The translations under genes were made by a program, and so were the position numbers. Below are positions 1 to 10,460 of a stretch of DNA of 64,000 nt, piece after piece. This DNA comes from Flavivirga spongiicola (GTDB taxonomy: Bacteria > Bacteroidota > Bacteroidia > Flavobacteriales > Flavobacteriaceae). Under the pieces are notes generated by a model. That model made no database searches, was not told the origin of the DNA, and saw only the letters and a list, made by a program, of their open reading frames with translations. Position 1 is the stretch's first letter. Each line of letters opens with the position of its first letter. Location: contig NZ_JAUOEO010000001.1 of NCBI RefSeq assembly GCF_030540825.1, positions 4,911,001 to 4,975,000 on the forward strand. Reading direction: 5' to 3'.

Positions 1-515
1 TTTATAATATTACCTAATAAAGTTGAATACATAGGATATTTAGTCATGGACAATCCATCACTAAACTGTTTAAAACCTTGAAAAATAATCAAAGGAATTA
101 AAGAAAAGGCAACTAAATCCAGATACGGAATTGCTAACTCTACAACCTCTACCGGCTGTTTCATAAAATACATGAGGGGTTTTGCAAAAAATACCATTAA
201 GAATAATAATACTCCCAAAACTGTACACAAAAACAAGCCATGTTTAAAGGATGATTTTCCTTTTATAAAATCTTTTGCAGCATCAGCTTCAGCTATTAAA
301 GGTGTTATAGCCGTAGAAAAACCAATACCTAAAGACATGGCAATAAACATAAAACTATTACCCAAGGACACCGCAGCTAACTCGGCAGTTCCTAATTGTC
401 CTACCATGATATTATCAACAAAACTAACAAAGGTATGCCCCAACATACCTAACATAACAGGAGAAGCTAATTTCCAATTATACTTAAATTCTTTGGTATA
501 GTCTTTTAATTGCAT
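1..515 (-). CDS. MATE family efflux transporter, N-terminal part (cut by window edge)
   Basis: Reading the minus strand from the ATG at 513-515 gives an open frame to the window edge that begins MQLKDYTKEFKYNWKLASPV. It continues with hydrophobic helices and the segment VDNIMVGQLGTAELAAVSLG, typical of helix 1-2 of NorM/DinF-like multidrug and toxic compound extrusion (MATE) transporters. These inner-membrane antiporters export cationic compounds using Na+ or H+ gradients. About 171 residues are visible of the usual 440-460, so the gene is complete at its 5' end only. The assignment rests on the motif and hydrophobicity. The substrate cannot be told. Confidence 0.85.
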   Translation of the reverse strand, partial: MQLKDYTKEFKYNWKLASPVMLGMLGHTFVSFVDNIMVGQLGTAELAAVSLGNSFMFIAMSLGIGFSTAITPLIAEADAAKDFIKGKSSFKHGLFLCTVLGVLLFLMVFFAKPLMYFMKQPVEVVELAIPYLDLVAFSLIPLIIFQGFKQFSDGLSMTKYPMYSTLLGNII

Positions 516-608
516 TAGGCAAAAGTAAACTTTAGCCTTATATTTTTGTGGCTTTTGTAATCTTCTTTTAGTTTTTTTTAAAAAATTAATAATTGTTAAT
601 AACTCTAT

Positions 609-707
609 ATGACTTTTAAACTATTTACTGTAGTATTTTCATACATTCGTTGCGCTGTAAAAAGCAAACTAAATAAGAAACAGTACTTTAAACATTTAGC
701 TTTTTAA
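609..707 (+). CDS. Possible 32-residue small protein
   Basis: A short frame starts with MTFKLFTVVFSYIRC, ends in HLAF, and has 32 codons before TAA. It lies in the 341-base gap between the divergent MATE and PD40 genes and is followed 46 bases later by a strong intrinsic terminator (754-785) on the same strand. The terminator needs a plus-strand transcript ending before the PD40 gene, so this ORF or a small RNA is the obvious candidate. In DNA this AT-rich an open frame of this length can arise by chance. I do not recognise the peptide. Confidence 0.22.
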   Translation: MTFKLFTVVFSYIRCAVKSKLNKKQYFKHLAF

Positions 708-753
708 TTTAAAGGGATTAAAAATTATATTAGCTTAGAAGTTTCAGTATTTC

Positions 754-785
754 AAGGAGGAATTTAAAATTCCTCCTTTTTTTAT
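754..785 (+). terminator. Intrinsic terminator in a divergent intergenic gap
   Basis: The 11-base arms AAGGAGGAATT (754-764) and AATTCCTCCTT (768-778) pair perfectly around a 3-base loop and run into a T-rich tract. It lies upstream of the PD40 gene and downstream of no recognised plus-strand gene, so it ends an unannotated short transcript or attenuates the PD40 leader. Confidence 0.75.
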
Positions 786-856
786 TTTTTAAGATTAACA
801 TTCCTTTTAGAATTCTAAATCTTCTCTTTTAGTATCTTGTAAAAAATACATTTCTT

Positions 857-1792
857 ATGAGGCATCTATACTTATTAATCTTTATATCTAATATATTTTT
901 AGGCTTTTCACAACAAACAGCTAAACCCTTTATACCTGAAATTGTAAAACAGTTTCCAAATGTTCGTGACATAGCTATCTCTCCAAACGGAAAAGAAATT
1001 ATGTTTTCTGCACAAAGCGTTATGGGTACTCTATCAGCCATAATAACTATAAAAAATGAAGGAGATACATGGAGCACTCCGCAAGTAGCTTCGTTTTCTG
1101 GGCAACATTTTGATCTAGAACCTTTCTTCTCTAATGATGGTTTAAAGATTTATTTTGTTTCTACCAGACCTTTAGATGCTTCATCAAATAAACCCAAAGA
1201 TTTTGATATATGGTATGCAGAACGAGCAACACTAAATAGCGATTGGTCACAACCTATAAATATAGGGGCGCCCATTAATACAGAGCATGGCGAATTTTAT
1301 CCTTCAATAGCTAACAATGGTAATTTTTATTTTACTAGAGATAATCCAAATTTAAAACGTAAAGATGATATTTACGTAAGTGTCTTTACTAATGGAACAT
1401 ACTCAGAGCCCAAAACCTTACCTAATACAGTAAACTCTGCAGGTTATGAATACAATGCTTTTATTTCACCTGACGAATCGTATTTAATTTACGGTTGTTA
1501 TAACAAACAAGGAGGTTATGGTAGTGGTGACTTATACATTAGTTATCATATTAATAATGAGTGGTTAGAAGCTAAAAACTTAGGAGAAAGCATTAACACG
1601 AGTAAAATGGATTATTGTCCTTTTGTTGATAATAAAACAAATACTTTATACTTTACAAGTAAACAAGATAATACCAAAATAGATTTTAAAAGCCCATTAC
1701 CTATAAATGAGTTAATAATAGAGTTTAATAAATATGACAATGGATCAAGTCGATTATATCAAATCCCTCTGAGTGAATTACCTAAAAAATAA
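857..1792 (+). CDS. Secreted PD40/WD40-like beta-propeller protein
   Basis: The 311-residue protein starts with a signal peptide (MRHLYLLIFISNIFLGFSQQ). It then carries repeated PD40/TolB-type propeller blades, seen as ISPNGKEIMFSA, FSNDGLKIYFVSTRP, SIANNGNFYFTRD and ISPDESYLIYGC. Such proteins are exported beta-propellers of the cell envelope; most have no assigned reaction and probably bind proteins or glycans. The gene stands alone, divergent from the MATE gene and convergent with the nitronate monooxygenase-like gene. No catalytic motif is visible, so only the fold is assigned. Confidence 0.8.
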   Translation: MRHLYLLIFISNIFLGFSQQTAKPFIPEIVKQFPNVRDIAISPNGKEIMFSAQSVMGTLSAIITIKNEGDTWSTPQVASFSGQHFDLEPFFSNDGLKIYFVSTRPLDASSNKPKDFDIWYAERATLNSDWSQPINIGAPINTEHGEFYPSIANNGNFYFTRDNPNLKRKDDIYVSVFTNGTYSEPKTLPNTVNSAGYEYNAFISPDESYLIYGCYNKQGGYGSGDLYISYHINNEWLEAKNLGESINTSKMDYCPFVDNKTNTLYFTSKQDNTKIDFKSPLPINELIIEFNKYDNGSSRLYQIPLSELPKK

Positions 1793-1808
1793 AGAATTTC
1801 AATGGAAA

Positions 1809-1828
1809 CCCGAGGCTGAGCCTCTGGG
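1809..1828. terminator. Hairpin between convergent genes
   Basis: GAGGC (1812-1816) pairs with GCCTC (1820-1824), extended past a one-base bulge by CCC/GGG, and is followed by AATTCTTTTC. It lies between the stops of the PD40 gene and the minus-strand monooxygenase-like gene and probably terminates the PD40 transcript. Confidence 0.55.
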
Positions 1829-1848
1829 AATTCTTTTCGACTAAACAT

Positions 1849-2790
1849 TTATAAACTAGGTATTCTTTTTTTAGCTTCTTCATACTCTTGCACCATATCT
1901 TCAACAATTTTTGATACTGGTTTAACATCGTGAATCAAGCCTGCAATTTGTCCGATTTCTAATTCTCCTTCCTCCAATTGGCCTTCAAACATGCCTTTTT
2001 TTGCCCTGGCACGACCTAATAAATTTTTAAGTTCCTCAACTGTTGGTCCTGTTTTGTATAAAGCTTGTATATCGTTATAAAATTTATTCTTTATTAAACG
2101 TACAGGGGCTAGTTCTTTTAAAGTTAATTGAGTATCCCCTTCTTTAGCATCAACAACTACTTTTTTAAATGCTTCATGCGCTGAGCTTTCAACACTGGCA
2201 ACAAACCGACTCCCTACCTGTACGCCATCTGCTCCCAAAATCATGGTTGCTAACATCGCTTTTCCTGTGGCTATACCTCCAGCAGCTATTACTGGAATAC
2301 GAACCTGTTCTTTAACCATAGGGATAAGTGTCAACGTAGTCGTTTCATCTCTACCATTGTGTCCACCTGCTTCAAAGCCTTCCGCAACCACTGCATCGAC
2401 TCCAGCTTCTTGTGCTTTTAAAGCAAATTTCACGCTACTAACAACATGTACTACTGTAATCCCTCTTTCCTTTAACCAATGCGTCCATGTTTTAGGGTTC
2501 CCCGCAGATGTAAATACAATTTTCACACCTTCTTCTACAATAATATCCATGATTTCCTCAATATTAGGATACAACATAGGTACATTAACCCCAAAAGGTT
2601 TATCAGTAGCTTTTTTACATTTTTGGATGTGCTCTCTTAGAACATCAGGATACATTGATCCGGCTCCAATGAGCCCTAAAATACCAGAATTACTTGCTGC
2701 CGATGCTAATCGCCAACCACTATTCCAAATCATACCCGCTTGAACAATCGGGTATTTAATATCAAATAATTCAGTAATTCTGTTATTCAT
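1849..2790 (-). CDS. Nitronate monooxygenase (2-nitropropane dioxygenase/FabK-like)
   Basis: A 313-residue FMN-dependent TIM-barrel protein. It shows YPIVQAGMIW near the N-terminus, AEGFEAGGHNGRD around residue 140, IPVIAAGGIATGKAMLA, and GADGVQVGSRFVAS for FMN phosphate binding. This is the nitronate monooxygenase/FabK superfamily, which oxidises alkyl nitronates or, in FabK, reduces enoyl-ACP. The GGHNGRD motif carries the His typical of nitronate monooxygenases. It starts 13 bases after mnmA on the same strand, so the two are probably co-transcribed. Family assignment is firm; substrate is not. Confidence 0.88.
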   Translation of the reverse strand: MNNRITELFDIKYPIVQAGMIWNSGWRLASAASNSGILGLIGAGSMYPDVLREHIQKCKKATDKPFGVNVPMLYPNIEEIMDIIVEEGVKIVFTSAGNPKTWTHWLKERGITVVHVVSSVKFALKAQEAGVDAVVAEGFEAGGHNGRDETTTLTLIPMVKEQVRIPVIAAGGIATGKAMLATMILGADGVQVGSRFVASVESSAHEAFKKVVVDAKEGDTQLTLKELAPVRLIKNKFYNDIQALYKTGPTVEELKNLLGRARAKKGMFEGQLEEGELEIGQIAGLIHDVKPVSKIVEDMVQEYEEAKKRIPSL

Positions 2791-2803
2791 ATAATTTTAT
2801 CTA

Positions 2804-3991
2804 TTAGGAAATAACTCCAGAACCTATAAGTTCATCTTCTAAATACCATGCTACAAATTGCCCTTCGGTGATTGCAGATTGAAATGCTTCAAATTCAACA
2901 TATAAGCCACTTTCTACTTTATATAACACAGCTTTTTGTAATGATTGTCTATAACGAATCCTAGCCATAACTTCCATAGTTTCATTTAAACCAAGTTTTA
3001 AATCTTCACGAATCCAATGTAGTTCTTGATTAGTTACAAACAATGCCTTTTTGAATAAACCAGGGTGCTCTTTTCCTTGTCCAGTATAAATAACATTCTT
3101 ATCTACATCGGTGTCAATTACGAATAACGGTTCTAAAGTACCACCTACAGCCAATCCTTTACGCTGCCCTTTGGTGAAATAATGAGCACCTTGATGTTTG
3201 CCCACTATTTTTCCATAGTCAATCTTATAATCGATCTTACGAGATAAATATTTTAATTTCTCTTCTTCTGAATTAAATTGAGTCTCAACATGACCAAAAA
3301 CATCTTGCTCTTTGGGTATTTCTACAATAACACCTTCTTTTGGTTTTAGCTGTTGCTGAAGGAAATCTGGTAATTTTACTTTCCCTATAAAGCATAAGCC
3401 TTGAGAATCTTTCTTTTCGGCAGTTACCAGATCCAATTTAGTCGCTATTTCCCGTACTTCTGGTTTTGTTAACTCTCCAATTGGAAATAAGGACTTCGCT
3501 AGTTGATCCTGAGATAACTGACATAAAAAATAAGACTGATCTTTATTAGCATCAACTCCAGCAAGTAATTGATATATTTCTTTGTCTCCTTTTTGAAGTG
3601 CTCCTTTTCTACAATAATGACCCGTAGCGACATAATCTGCTCCAAGATCTAGAGCAATTTTCATAAAAACATCAAACTTAATCTCTCTATTACAAAGTAC
3701 ATCTGGGTTTGGTGTTCTACCTTTTTCATATTCATGAAACATATAATCAACTATACGTTCTTTATACTGCTCACTTAAATCTACCGTTTGAAATGGTATT
3801 CCTAATTTTTCGGCAACTAACATGGCATCATTACTATCATCTAACCAAGGGCATTCGTTAGATATAGTCACAGAATCATCATGCCAGTTTTTCATAAACA
3901 AGCCAATAACCTCGTACCCCTGCTCTTTTAATAAATAAGCAGCAACACTGGAATCTACACCTCCAGAAAGTCCAATAATGACTCTTTTCAT
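2804..3991 (-). CDS. mnmA: tRNA-specific 2-thiouridylase MnmA
   Basis: MnmA makes 2-thiouridine at wobble U34 of Lys, Glu and Gln tRNAs in the cytoplasm, taking activated sulfur from a persulfide relay. The PP-loop [10 protein letters not shown] binds ATP. Two catalytic cysteines are visible, in [12 protein letters not shown] and in [10 protein letters not shown], and the family motif ATGHYCR is present. An upstream in-frame ATG would add 17 residues ([10 protein letters not shown]...). I chose the ATG at 3989-3991 because [15 protein letters not shown] is the usual N-terminus, giving 395 residues, close to the bacteroidotal family length. A monooxygenase-like gene follows in the same operon. 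Confidence 0.96.
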   Translation of the reverse strand: MKRVIIGLSGGVDSSVAAYLLKEQGYEVIGLFMKNWHDDSVTISNECPWLDDSNDAMLVAEKLGIPFQTVDLSEQYKERIVDYMFHEYEKGRTPNPDVLCNREIKFDVFMKIALDLGADYVATGHYCRKGALQKGDKEIYQLLAGVDANKDQSYFLCQLSQDQLAKSLFPIGELTKPEVREIATKLDLVTAEKKDSQGLCFIGKVKLPDFLQQQLKPKEGVIVEIPKEQDVFGHVETQFNSEEEKLKYLSRKIDYKIDYGKIVGKHQGAHYFTKGQRKGLAVGGTLEPLFVIDTDVDKNVIYTGQGKEHPGLFKKALFVTNQELHWIREDLKLGLNETMEVMARIRYRQSLQKAVLYKVESGLYVEFEAFQSAITEGQFVAWYLEDELIGSGVIS

Positions 3992-4136
3992 TTTACACAA
4001 ATTAGGCTGCAAAGATACATATAATTGGAGAAAATGATACACCTCAAAAGGGATGGATAAATGTTTTAAAAATATTTTTGTTTAACTATTTTAAAAAATA
4101 ATTGAACAAAATTTCATTTTTTGTTTAATTATTTGT

Positions 4137-4144
4137 TATTTTTG
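4137..4144 (+). promoter_or_regulatory. Candidate -7 box (TATTTTTG) of the fasciclin gene
   Basis: TATTTTTG fits the Bacteroidota TAnnTTTG -7 consensus exactly and ends 26 bases before the fasciclin ATG. I see no TTG at the expected 19-21 base spacing, so the -33 element is weak or absent. Confidence 0.45.
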
Positions 4145-4170
4145 TTAAACAAAATAAAATTATAGAAATT

Positions 4171-5580
4171 ATGAAACGATTAAATGCTCTTAAAAAATTA
4201 CTATTTTTATTCTTAGCACTGATATTATTAGGGTCATGTAGTAATGATGATGACAACACCGTAGAATTTGTTCCGGAAACTATTGTTGAATTAGCACAAG
4301 CTACACCAAGCTTAAGTAGTTTGGTTTCAGCTTTACAACGTGCTGGCTTAGTTAATACATTAAATGGCTCACAACAATTTACTGTCTTTGCTCCAACAAA
4401 TGATGCTTTTACAGCCTTTTTGGCTGCAAATAATTTTGCCTCACTAGAAGATATTCCTGTTGATGTATTAACCCAGGTGCTTTTAAACCACGTCATAGCT
4501 GGCGAATTTGCTTCTACAGATTTATCCACAGGTTATATAAGTACCTCAGCTACTCAAGTGGATACAGGTTTAAACTTAAGCATGTTAGTTGATACGTCTT
4601 CTGGTGTAACATTAAACGGAGTTTCTAATGTTGATACACCAAATATTGATGCTACTAATGGTATTATTCACATTGTAGATGCCGTTATTGGGTTGCCTAC
4701 TGTTGTAACTCATGCTTTGGCTAATTCAAGCTTCACAAGTCTAGTTGCTGCTTTGGGTGCTGCAGATGGAGGCTTAGTAGATGTGTTAAATGGTACTGGG
4801 CCTTTTACAGTATTAGCGCCAGATGTTAATGCTTTTACTGACTTTTTAGATGGAACACCTCTAGCTAATGTACCAACAGATACTTTAGCTAATATTTTAT
4901 TAAACCATGTTGTTAGCGGCGTAGTAACCTCTACAAATTTAGTTGATGGTGGTTCAGGCTATACGAATACACTTGCTACTGGCCCTGGAATGAATAATTT
5001 AAGCCTATATTTTGACACTTCTGATGGTGTTACTTTTAATGGTATATCTAGTGTTACGACCGCAGATGTTGTATGTTTAAATGGTATTATTCATGCCATT
5101 GACACTGTAATAGGCATACCAACGGTTGTAACATTTGCAACCGCAGATCCTCTTTTTTCAACTCTTGTAGATGCTTTGACTACATTAACACCAGCAACAG
5201 ATTTTGTTAGTATTTTAAGTAGAACTGCCGATGGAAATGGTGATGGTATTAATCCTCCCTTTACCATATTCGCTCCTACTAATGATGCCTTTGCAGCTAT
5301 AACCGTTCCTGAAGAATCTATTTTAACTCAGGTATTATTGCATCATGTTGTAGGTGGTTTAAATGTACAATCCGGGGATTTAACACCTAACGGTGATACA
5401 GTTGCTCCTAGCTTACAAGGTGACAATTTAACTATTACTCTACCTGGAACTGGAAATAACATTGCCAATATAACTGATGGATCTGGAGTATCTGATATTG
5501 GGATAATTGCTGTAGATGTACAAGCCGGAAACGGTGTTATACATGTTATAAACAAAGTGGCCATACCAAATATTCCATAA
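4171..5580 (+). CDS. Lipoprotein with three fasciclin (FAS1) domains
   Basis: The 469-residue protein has a lipoprotein signal ending LILLGSC (Cys 23), then an acidic SNDDDN stretch that may favour surface export. Three FAS1 repeats follow, at about residues 38-170, 172-308 and 312-466. Each starts with a segment like SLVSALQRAGL and carries FTVFAPTNDAF or a variant, and each ends with NGIIHIVDAVIGLP-type H2 motifs (the last is NGVIHVINKVAIP). FAS1 domains mediate cell or matrix adhesion. The second repeat has FTVLAPDVNAF, slightly diverged. The gene is monocistronic: a -7 box precedes it and a strong terminator follows. Confidence 0.93.
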   Translation: MKRLNALKKLLFLFLALILLGSCSNDDDNTVEFVPETIVELAQATPSLSSLVSALQRAGLVNTLNGSQQFTVFAPTNDAFTAFLAANNFASLEDIPVDVLTQVLLNHVIAGEFASTDLSTGYISTSATQVDTGLNLSMLVDTSSGVTLNGVSNVDTPNIDATNGIIHIVDAVIGLPTVVTHALANSSFTSLVAALGAADGGLVDVLNGTGPFTVLAPDVNAFTDFLDGTPLANVPTDTLANILLNHVVSGVVTSTNLVDGGSGYTNTLATGPGMNNLSLYFDTSDGVTFNGISSVTTADVVCLNGIIHAIDTVIGIPTVVTFATADPLFSTLVDALTTLTPATDFVSILSRTADGNGDGINPPFTIFAPTNDAFAAITVPEESILTQVLLHHVVGGLNVQSGDLTPNGDTVAPSLQGDNLTITLPGTGNNIANITDGSGVSDIGIIAVDVQAGNGVIHVINKVAIPNIP

Positions 5581-5650
5581 TTACAAGTTATTAGTTTGGT
5601 TTGTTGATTGTAGACATGCAAATTTTGGATTAAAATTGTCTATGAAAAAG

Positions 5651-5680
5651 AAAGCTCCTTTTTATTAAGGAGCTTTTTTT
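5651..5680 (+). terminator. Intrinsic terminator of the fasciclin gene
   Basis: AAAGCTCCTT (5651-5660) pairs perfectly with AAGGAGCTTT (5667-5676) around TTTATT and ends in a run of T, 70 bases after the stop. Confidence 0.88.
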
Positions 5681-5689
5681 AATTTATTG

Positions 5690-5737
5690 AAGTGTTTTGA
5701 ACTTTTTATAGTCAATTATAAAAAGTTCAAAACACTT
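5690..5737 (-). terminator. Long hairpin terminator of the MORN-type gene
   Basis: Perfect 21-base arms (5690-5710 and 5717-5737) enclose a 6-base loop, starting three bases past the stop of the minus-strand gene. The arms are AT-rich and palindromic, so the structure may also act on the opposite strand. Confidence 0.7.
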
Positions 5738-5739
5738 TA

Positions 5740-6438
5740 TTATTTCTTCTTGTACTTTCCTTTTGGCGAAAAATCTTTCTCGTTTATTAATTTTCCATTT
5801 TCATAGTATTTCCAAATACCGTGTTTCTTTCCTTGTTTATAGCGTCCTTCCGTTATCAACTCCCCTTTGGAGTTATAATATTTTGAATCCCCGTGCAGTT
5901 CTCCATTAACATAAATAAAAGCTTTTAAAACAACATTATTAGCAGCATACCAAGTTGAAACGCCATTCAGTTTTCCATTATTATAATTTTGTTCTTCTGC
6001 TATTTGTCCGTTAGGATAATAAACAAAACGTTCACCATGCAAATTCCCTTTATTATCATAATGCTCTAAAGTCAATAGTTCATCGGAAGTTTTTTGATAA
6101 TATTTCCATGCTCCGATATAAAGCTTGCCATCCATAGGGCCTTCGCTAATGACTTTTCCTCTGGATGTGAAAAATTTAACATAGGTTTTATTATCATTTT
6201 CGTTGAAAGTCCTTGTAGCCGTTAAAACAGCTTTCTTTCTAATATTCTTATAAAACTTAAAAACCCCTACTTCTTTACCATGCAAAAATTCACCTTCATA
6301 CCTAAGAACATTTGTATTTTTAAATGTCTTTTTCCAAATGCCATGACGCTTGCCATTTTCATCAAATTGATTAACGTTTTGAGAGAAGCTTAAACTATAA
6401 ACTAATAAAACAAATAGAGTTATTATTATTTTTTTCAT
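5740..6438 (-). CDS. Secreted MORN/YwqK-like repeat protein
   Basis: The ATG at 6436-6438 gives 232 residues with a signal peptide (MKKIIITLFVLLVYSLSFSQ). An upstream ATG would add MIPFE before the basic signal start, so I prefer the inner one. The mature part is a run of MORN-type repeats: DENGKRHGIWKK, GEFLHGKEVGVFKFY, NKGNLHGERFVYYPNG, GELHGDSKYYNSKG and GKKHGIWKYYENGK. These match the YwqK-family repeats common in exported Bacteroidota proteins, which form beta-hairpin solenoids. The function is unknown; the link to antitoxins in the family name is not evidence here. It lies downstream of yidC beyond a terminator. Confidence 0.82.
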   Translation of the reverse strand: MKKIIITLFVLLVYSLSFSQNVNQFDENGKRHGIWKKTFKNTNVLRYEGEFLHGKEVGVFKFYKNIRKKAVLTATRTFNENDNKTYVKFFTSRGKVISEGPMDGKLYIGAWKYYQKTSDELLTLEHYDNKGNLHGERFVYYPNGQIAEEQNYNNGKLNGVSTWYAANNVVLKAFIYVNGELHGDSKYYNSKGELITEGRYKQGKKHGIWKYYENGKLINEKDFSPKGKYKKK

Positions 6439-6475
6439 TTCAAAAGGTATCATTTTTAATGTAGATTAATAGTAA

Positions 6476-6497
6476 ATTCCAGCCTACGCAGGAATAA
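6476..6497. repeat. Dispersed ATTCC-type imperfect palindrome, copy 1
   Basis: ATTCC and GGAAT flank AGCCTACGCA. It is nearly the same as the copy at 8547-8566 on the other side of yidC, so it is a small dispersed intergenic repeat. Confidence 0.5.
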
Positions 6498-6540
6498 CAA
6501 TATAGAAACGACAAAAGTAATGCCAAATTGTATATAACAA

Positions 6541-6572
6541 AAGAGCTATCAATATTTCTTTGACAGCTCTTT
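6541..6572 (-). terminator. Terminator of yidC
   Basis: AAGAGCTATCAA pairs with TTGACAGCTCTT with one wobble pair. Both outer sides are A/T runs, so on the minus strand the stem is followed by TTTTGTTA. It lies about 50 bases past the yidC stop. Confidence 0.65.
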
Positions 6573-6621
6573 TTTACGCTTCCGCCTTTTGATAAAATAA
6601 GGGAAGGAATCTAATATTGTA

Positions 6622-8520
6622 TTATTTACGCTTCTTTTGTGCTTGTTTTTGTTTTTCAGCTTGCTCCATCATATCCTGCATACGTGCCTGAAATTTACTT
6701 TGCTTCTTAGGCTTCTTTTTATTTTCTTGCATTTGTGCATGAATTTTATCTTCATCAAGAATGTAGTTTTTAATAACTAAGATGATTCCAATACTAATTA
6801 AGTTAGAAATAAAGTAATATAAACTTAATCCGGATGCATAATTATTAAAGAAAAACAACATCATTATTGGTGAGAAGTACATCATATACTTCATCATTTT
6901 CCCCATATCTGGCATACCTTCTTGCTGTGGTTGCGATGCTACTTGCTGTCCTGTCGTTAAACGCATGTAAAAGAAAATAGCAATGGATGCTAATATTGGA
7001 AACAAACTTACGTGGTCTCCATAGAATGGAATATTAAATGGAAGATTTGCCACGGTATCATATGATGATAAATCTTTTACCCACAAGAAACTTTTCTGTC
7101 TTAAATCAAATGCAGACGGGAAAAATTGAAACAAAGCATAGAATACAGGTAACTGTACTAAGGCTGGTAAACAGCCCGCCATAGGGCTTGCCCCTGCTTT
7201 GGTTTGCAGCGCCATAGTTTCTTGCTGTGCTTTCATTTTGTTATCCTTATGCTTCGCTCGAATAGCGTCCAATTCCGGTTTTAGAATTTTCATCTTTGCC
7301 TGCGATAAAAATTGCTTATACTGCACAAAAGACATTACTAATTTGATTAATATCGTCATAACAATAATAGCAATCCCGTAAGATAAAAACCCTCCTAAGA
7401 AACCAAATAACGGAATAAAAAGATACTTATTAATCCATCCGAAAATACCCCATCCAAGCGGTACAACTTCATCTAAATTTCTATCGTATGCATTTAATAT
7501 TTTAAAATCACTTGGTCCATAGTACCAATCCATTGTTTTATTAATCTCTCCTCCAGCTAATTCTAAAGGTAGCTTAGCTACAAAAGCTTTAGTATAAACG
7601 GTATCTACTTCTTCATCCTGAACTAAATTTTTAGATTCAAAAGCTGCCGTTTTAAATGGTGCGTCTGCTAATAATATAGATGTAAAAAAGTGTTGTTTAA
7701 ACGCAACATAACTAACATCTGCAGCAGTATCCTCTGTTTGTTCTTGTTGACCTAAATAATCATCTTTACCATCTTCATATTCAAAAACCACTTCTGTGTA
7801 TCTATTTTCATAAGAAATACTTTTTGCATGACGATAAGTTTTTAAATTCCAATCTAAATTAACTGCTTGTGAGCTGTTTATAACATCACCGAATCCTTGT
7901 GAACGAATGGTAAAATCGATCATATAATCGTCTTTTTTCAACTCGTAGCGATATTCTAAAAATTGACTTTCAGACACCTTAAGTTTCATCGAAACAATCG
8001 TATTGTCTCCATTTTTAGTTACAGTAGGTGTAAAATATCTATCCTTCGTATTAACAATTCTACTTTCAGTAGTTCCAAAATTAATATTAAAAGAAGCATT
8101 ATTATCTTTTACAATATAAATGGGTTCATCATTAAAATCTACAAACTCCTTTAATTTCACCTCAGATAAATAACCTCCTCTATTATTAAACTTTAAAGCA
8201 AATAGATCTGTTTCAACAAGCGTTTCTTTTTCCCCAGAAGCCAAGGTTTCTGAATATGCAAAAGCTCCTAGTTTATTTTTAAGATGGATTAATTGAAGAG
8301 AATCTGAAACTCCCTCTGTTGTATAATCTTCTGTTGTAGTAATTTTGGTTTGATTTTGCTCTTCGGCTTTTTTCTCAGCCTCAACCTGTTCTTGTTTTGC
8401 TTTTTCTTGGGCCTCTAACTCCTCGGGAGTCGGTTGATTTTGCCAAAGCATGTACATTAATATTCCGAAAATAAGTAAAAACCCTATAATCGAATTAATA
8501 TCTAATTTTTTTTCTTCCAT
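6622..8520 (-). CDS. yidC: Membrane protein insertase YidC
   Basis: YidC inserts and folds inner-membrane proteins, alone or with SecYEG. The 632-residue protein has an N-terminal membrane helix (IIGFLLIFGILMYMLW), a charged linker with coiled-coil character (residues 30-60), and a large periplasmic beta-domain of about 300 residues. The conserved core follows: FGFLGGFLSYGIAIIVMTIL, the cytoplasmic hairpin KMKILKPELDAIRAKHKD, and ASPMAGCLPALVQLPVFYAL. The tail is Lys-rich (KKPKKQSKF...), as usual in the family. The length is typical for Bacteroidota. It follows pyrG by 75 bases on the same strand, a common flavobacterial order. Confidence 0.97.
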   Translation of the reverse strand: MEEKKLDINSIIGFLLIFGILMYMLWQNQPTPEELEAQEKAKQEQVEAEKKAEEQNQTKITTTEDYTTEGVSDSLQLIHLKNKLGAFAYSETLASGEKETLVETDLFALKFNNRGGYLSEVKLKEFVDFNDEPIYIVKDNNASFNINFGTTESRIVNTKDRYFTPTVTKNGDNTIVSMKLKVSESQFLEYRYELKKDDYMIDFTIRSQGFGDVINSSQAVNLDWNLKTYRHAKSISYENRYTEVVFEYEDGKDDYLGQQEQTEDTAADVSYVAFKQHFFTSILLADAPFKTAAFESKNLVQDEEVDTVYTKAFVAKLPLELAGGEINKTMDWYYGPSDFKILNAYDRNLDEVVPLGWGIFGWINKYLFIPLFGFLGGFLSYGIAIIVMTILIKLVMSFVQYKQFLSQAKMKILKPELDAIRAKHKDNKMKAQQETMALQTKAGASPMAGCLPALVQLPVFYALFQFFPSAFDLRQKSFLWVKDLSSYDTVANLPFNIPFYGDHVSLFPILASIAIFFYMRLTTGQQVASQPQQEGMPDMGKMMKYMMYFSPIMMLFFFNNYASGLSLYYFISNLISIGIILVIKNYILDEDKIHAQMQENKKKPKKQSKFQARMQDMMEQAEKQKQAQKKRK

Positions 8521-8546
8521 TTATTCTTTCCGTATATATTAAAAAG

Positions 8547-8566
8547 ATTCCTGCCTACACAGGAAT
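8547..8566. repeat. Dispersed ATTCC-type palindrome, copy 2
   Basis: ATTCCTGCCTACACAGGAAT has perfect 7-base arms around CCTACA. It lies between pyrG and yidC and resembles the copy at 6476-6497. Confidence 0.5.
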
Positions 8567-8595
8567 TAATAGCTAATCAATAAGTTATCCAAATT

Positions 8596-10269
<1,674 letters not shown>

Positions 10270-10387
10270 TTAAAATAGTTATTTCAGAATTAGTTTTGGG
10301 TTATTTAATGAGAGTTTTAAACAATATGAGGGTATGAAAAAACCTCAATTTTATTATTGAAATATTAAGTTTGTAAGAAAGAAAACA

Positions 10388-10395
10388 TATTTTTG
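10388..10395 (+). promoter_or_regulatory. Candidate -7 box (TATTTTTG) of the ELWxxDGT gene
   Basis: TATTTTTG fits the TAnnTTTG consensus 65 bases before the ATG. A TTG lies 14 bases upstream, closer than the usual 19-21, so the -33 match is poor. Confidence 0.35.
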
Positions 10396-10460
10396 CTTAA
10401 CATTTTAGAGATTAAAACGACTTCATGTCTAGTTCAATTTAAATACTTTTTTACAAAAAA

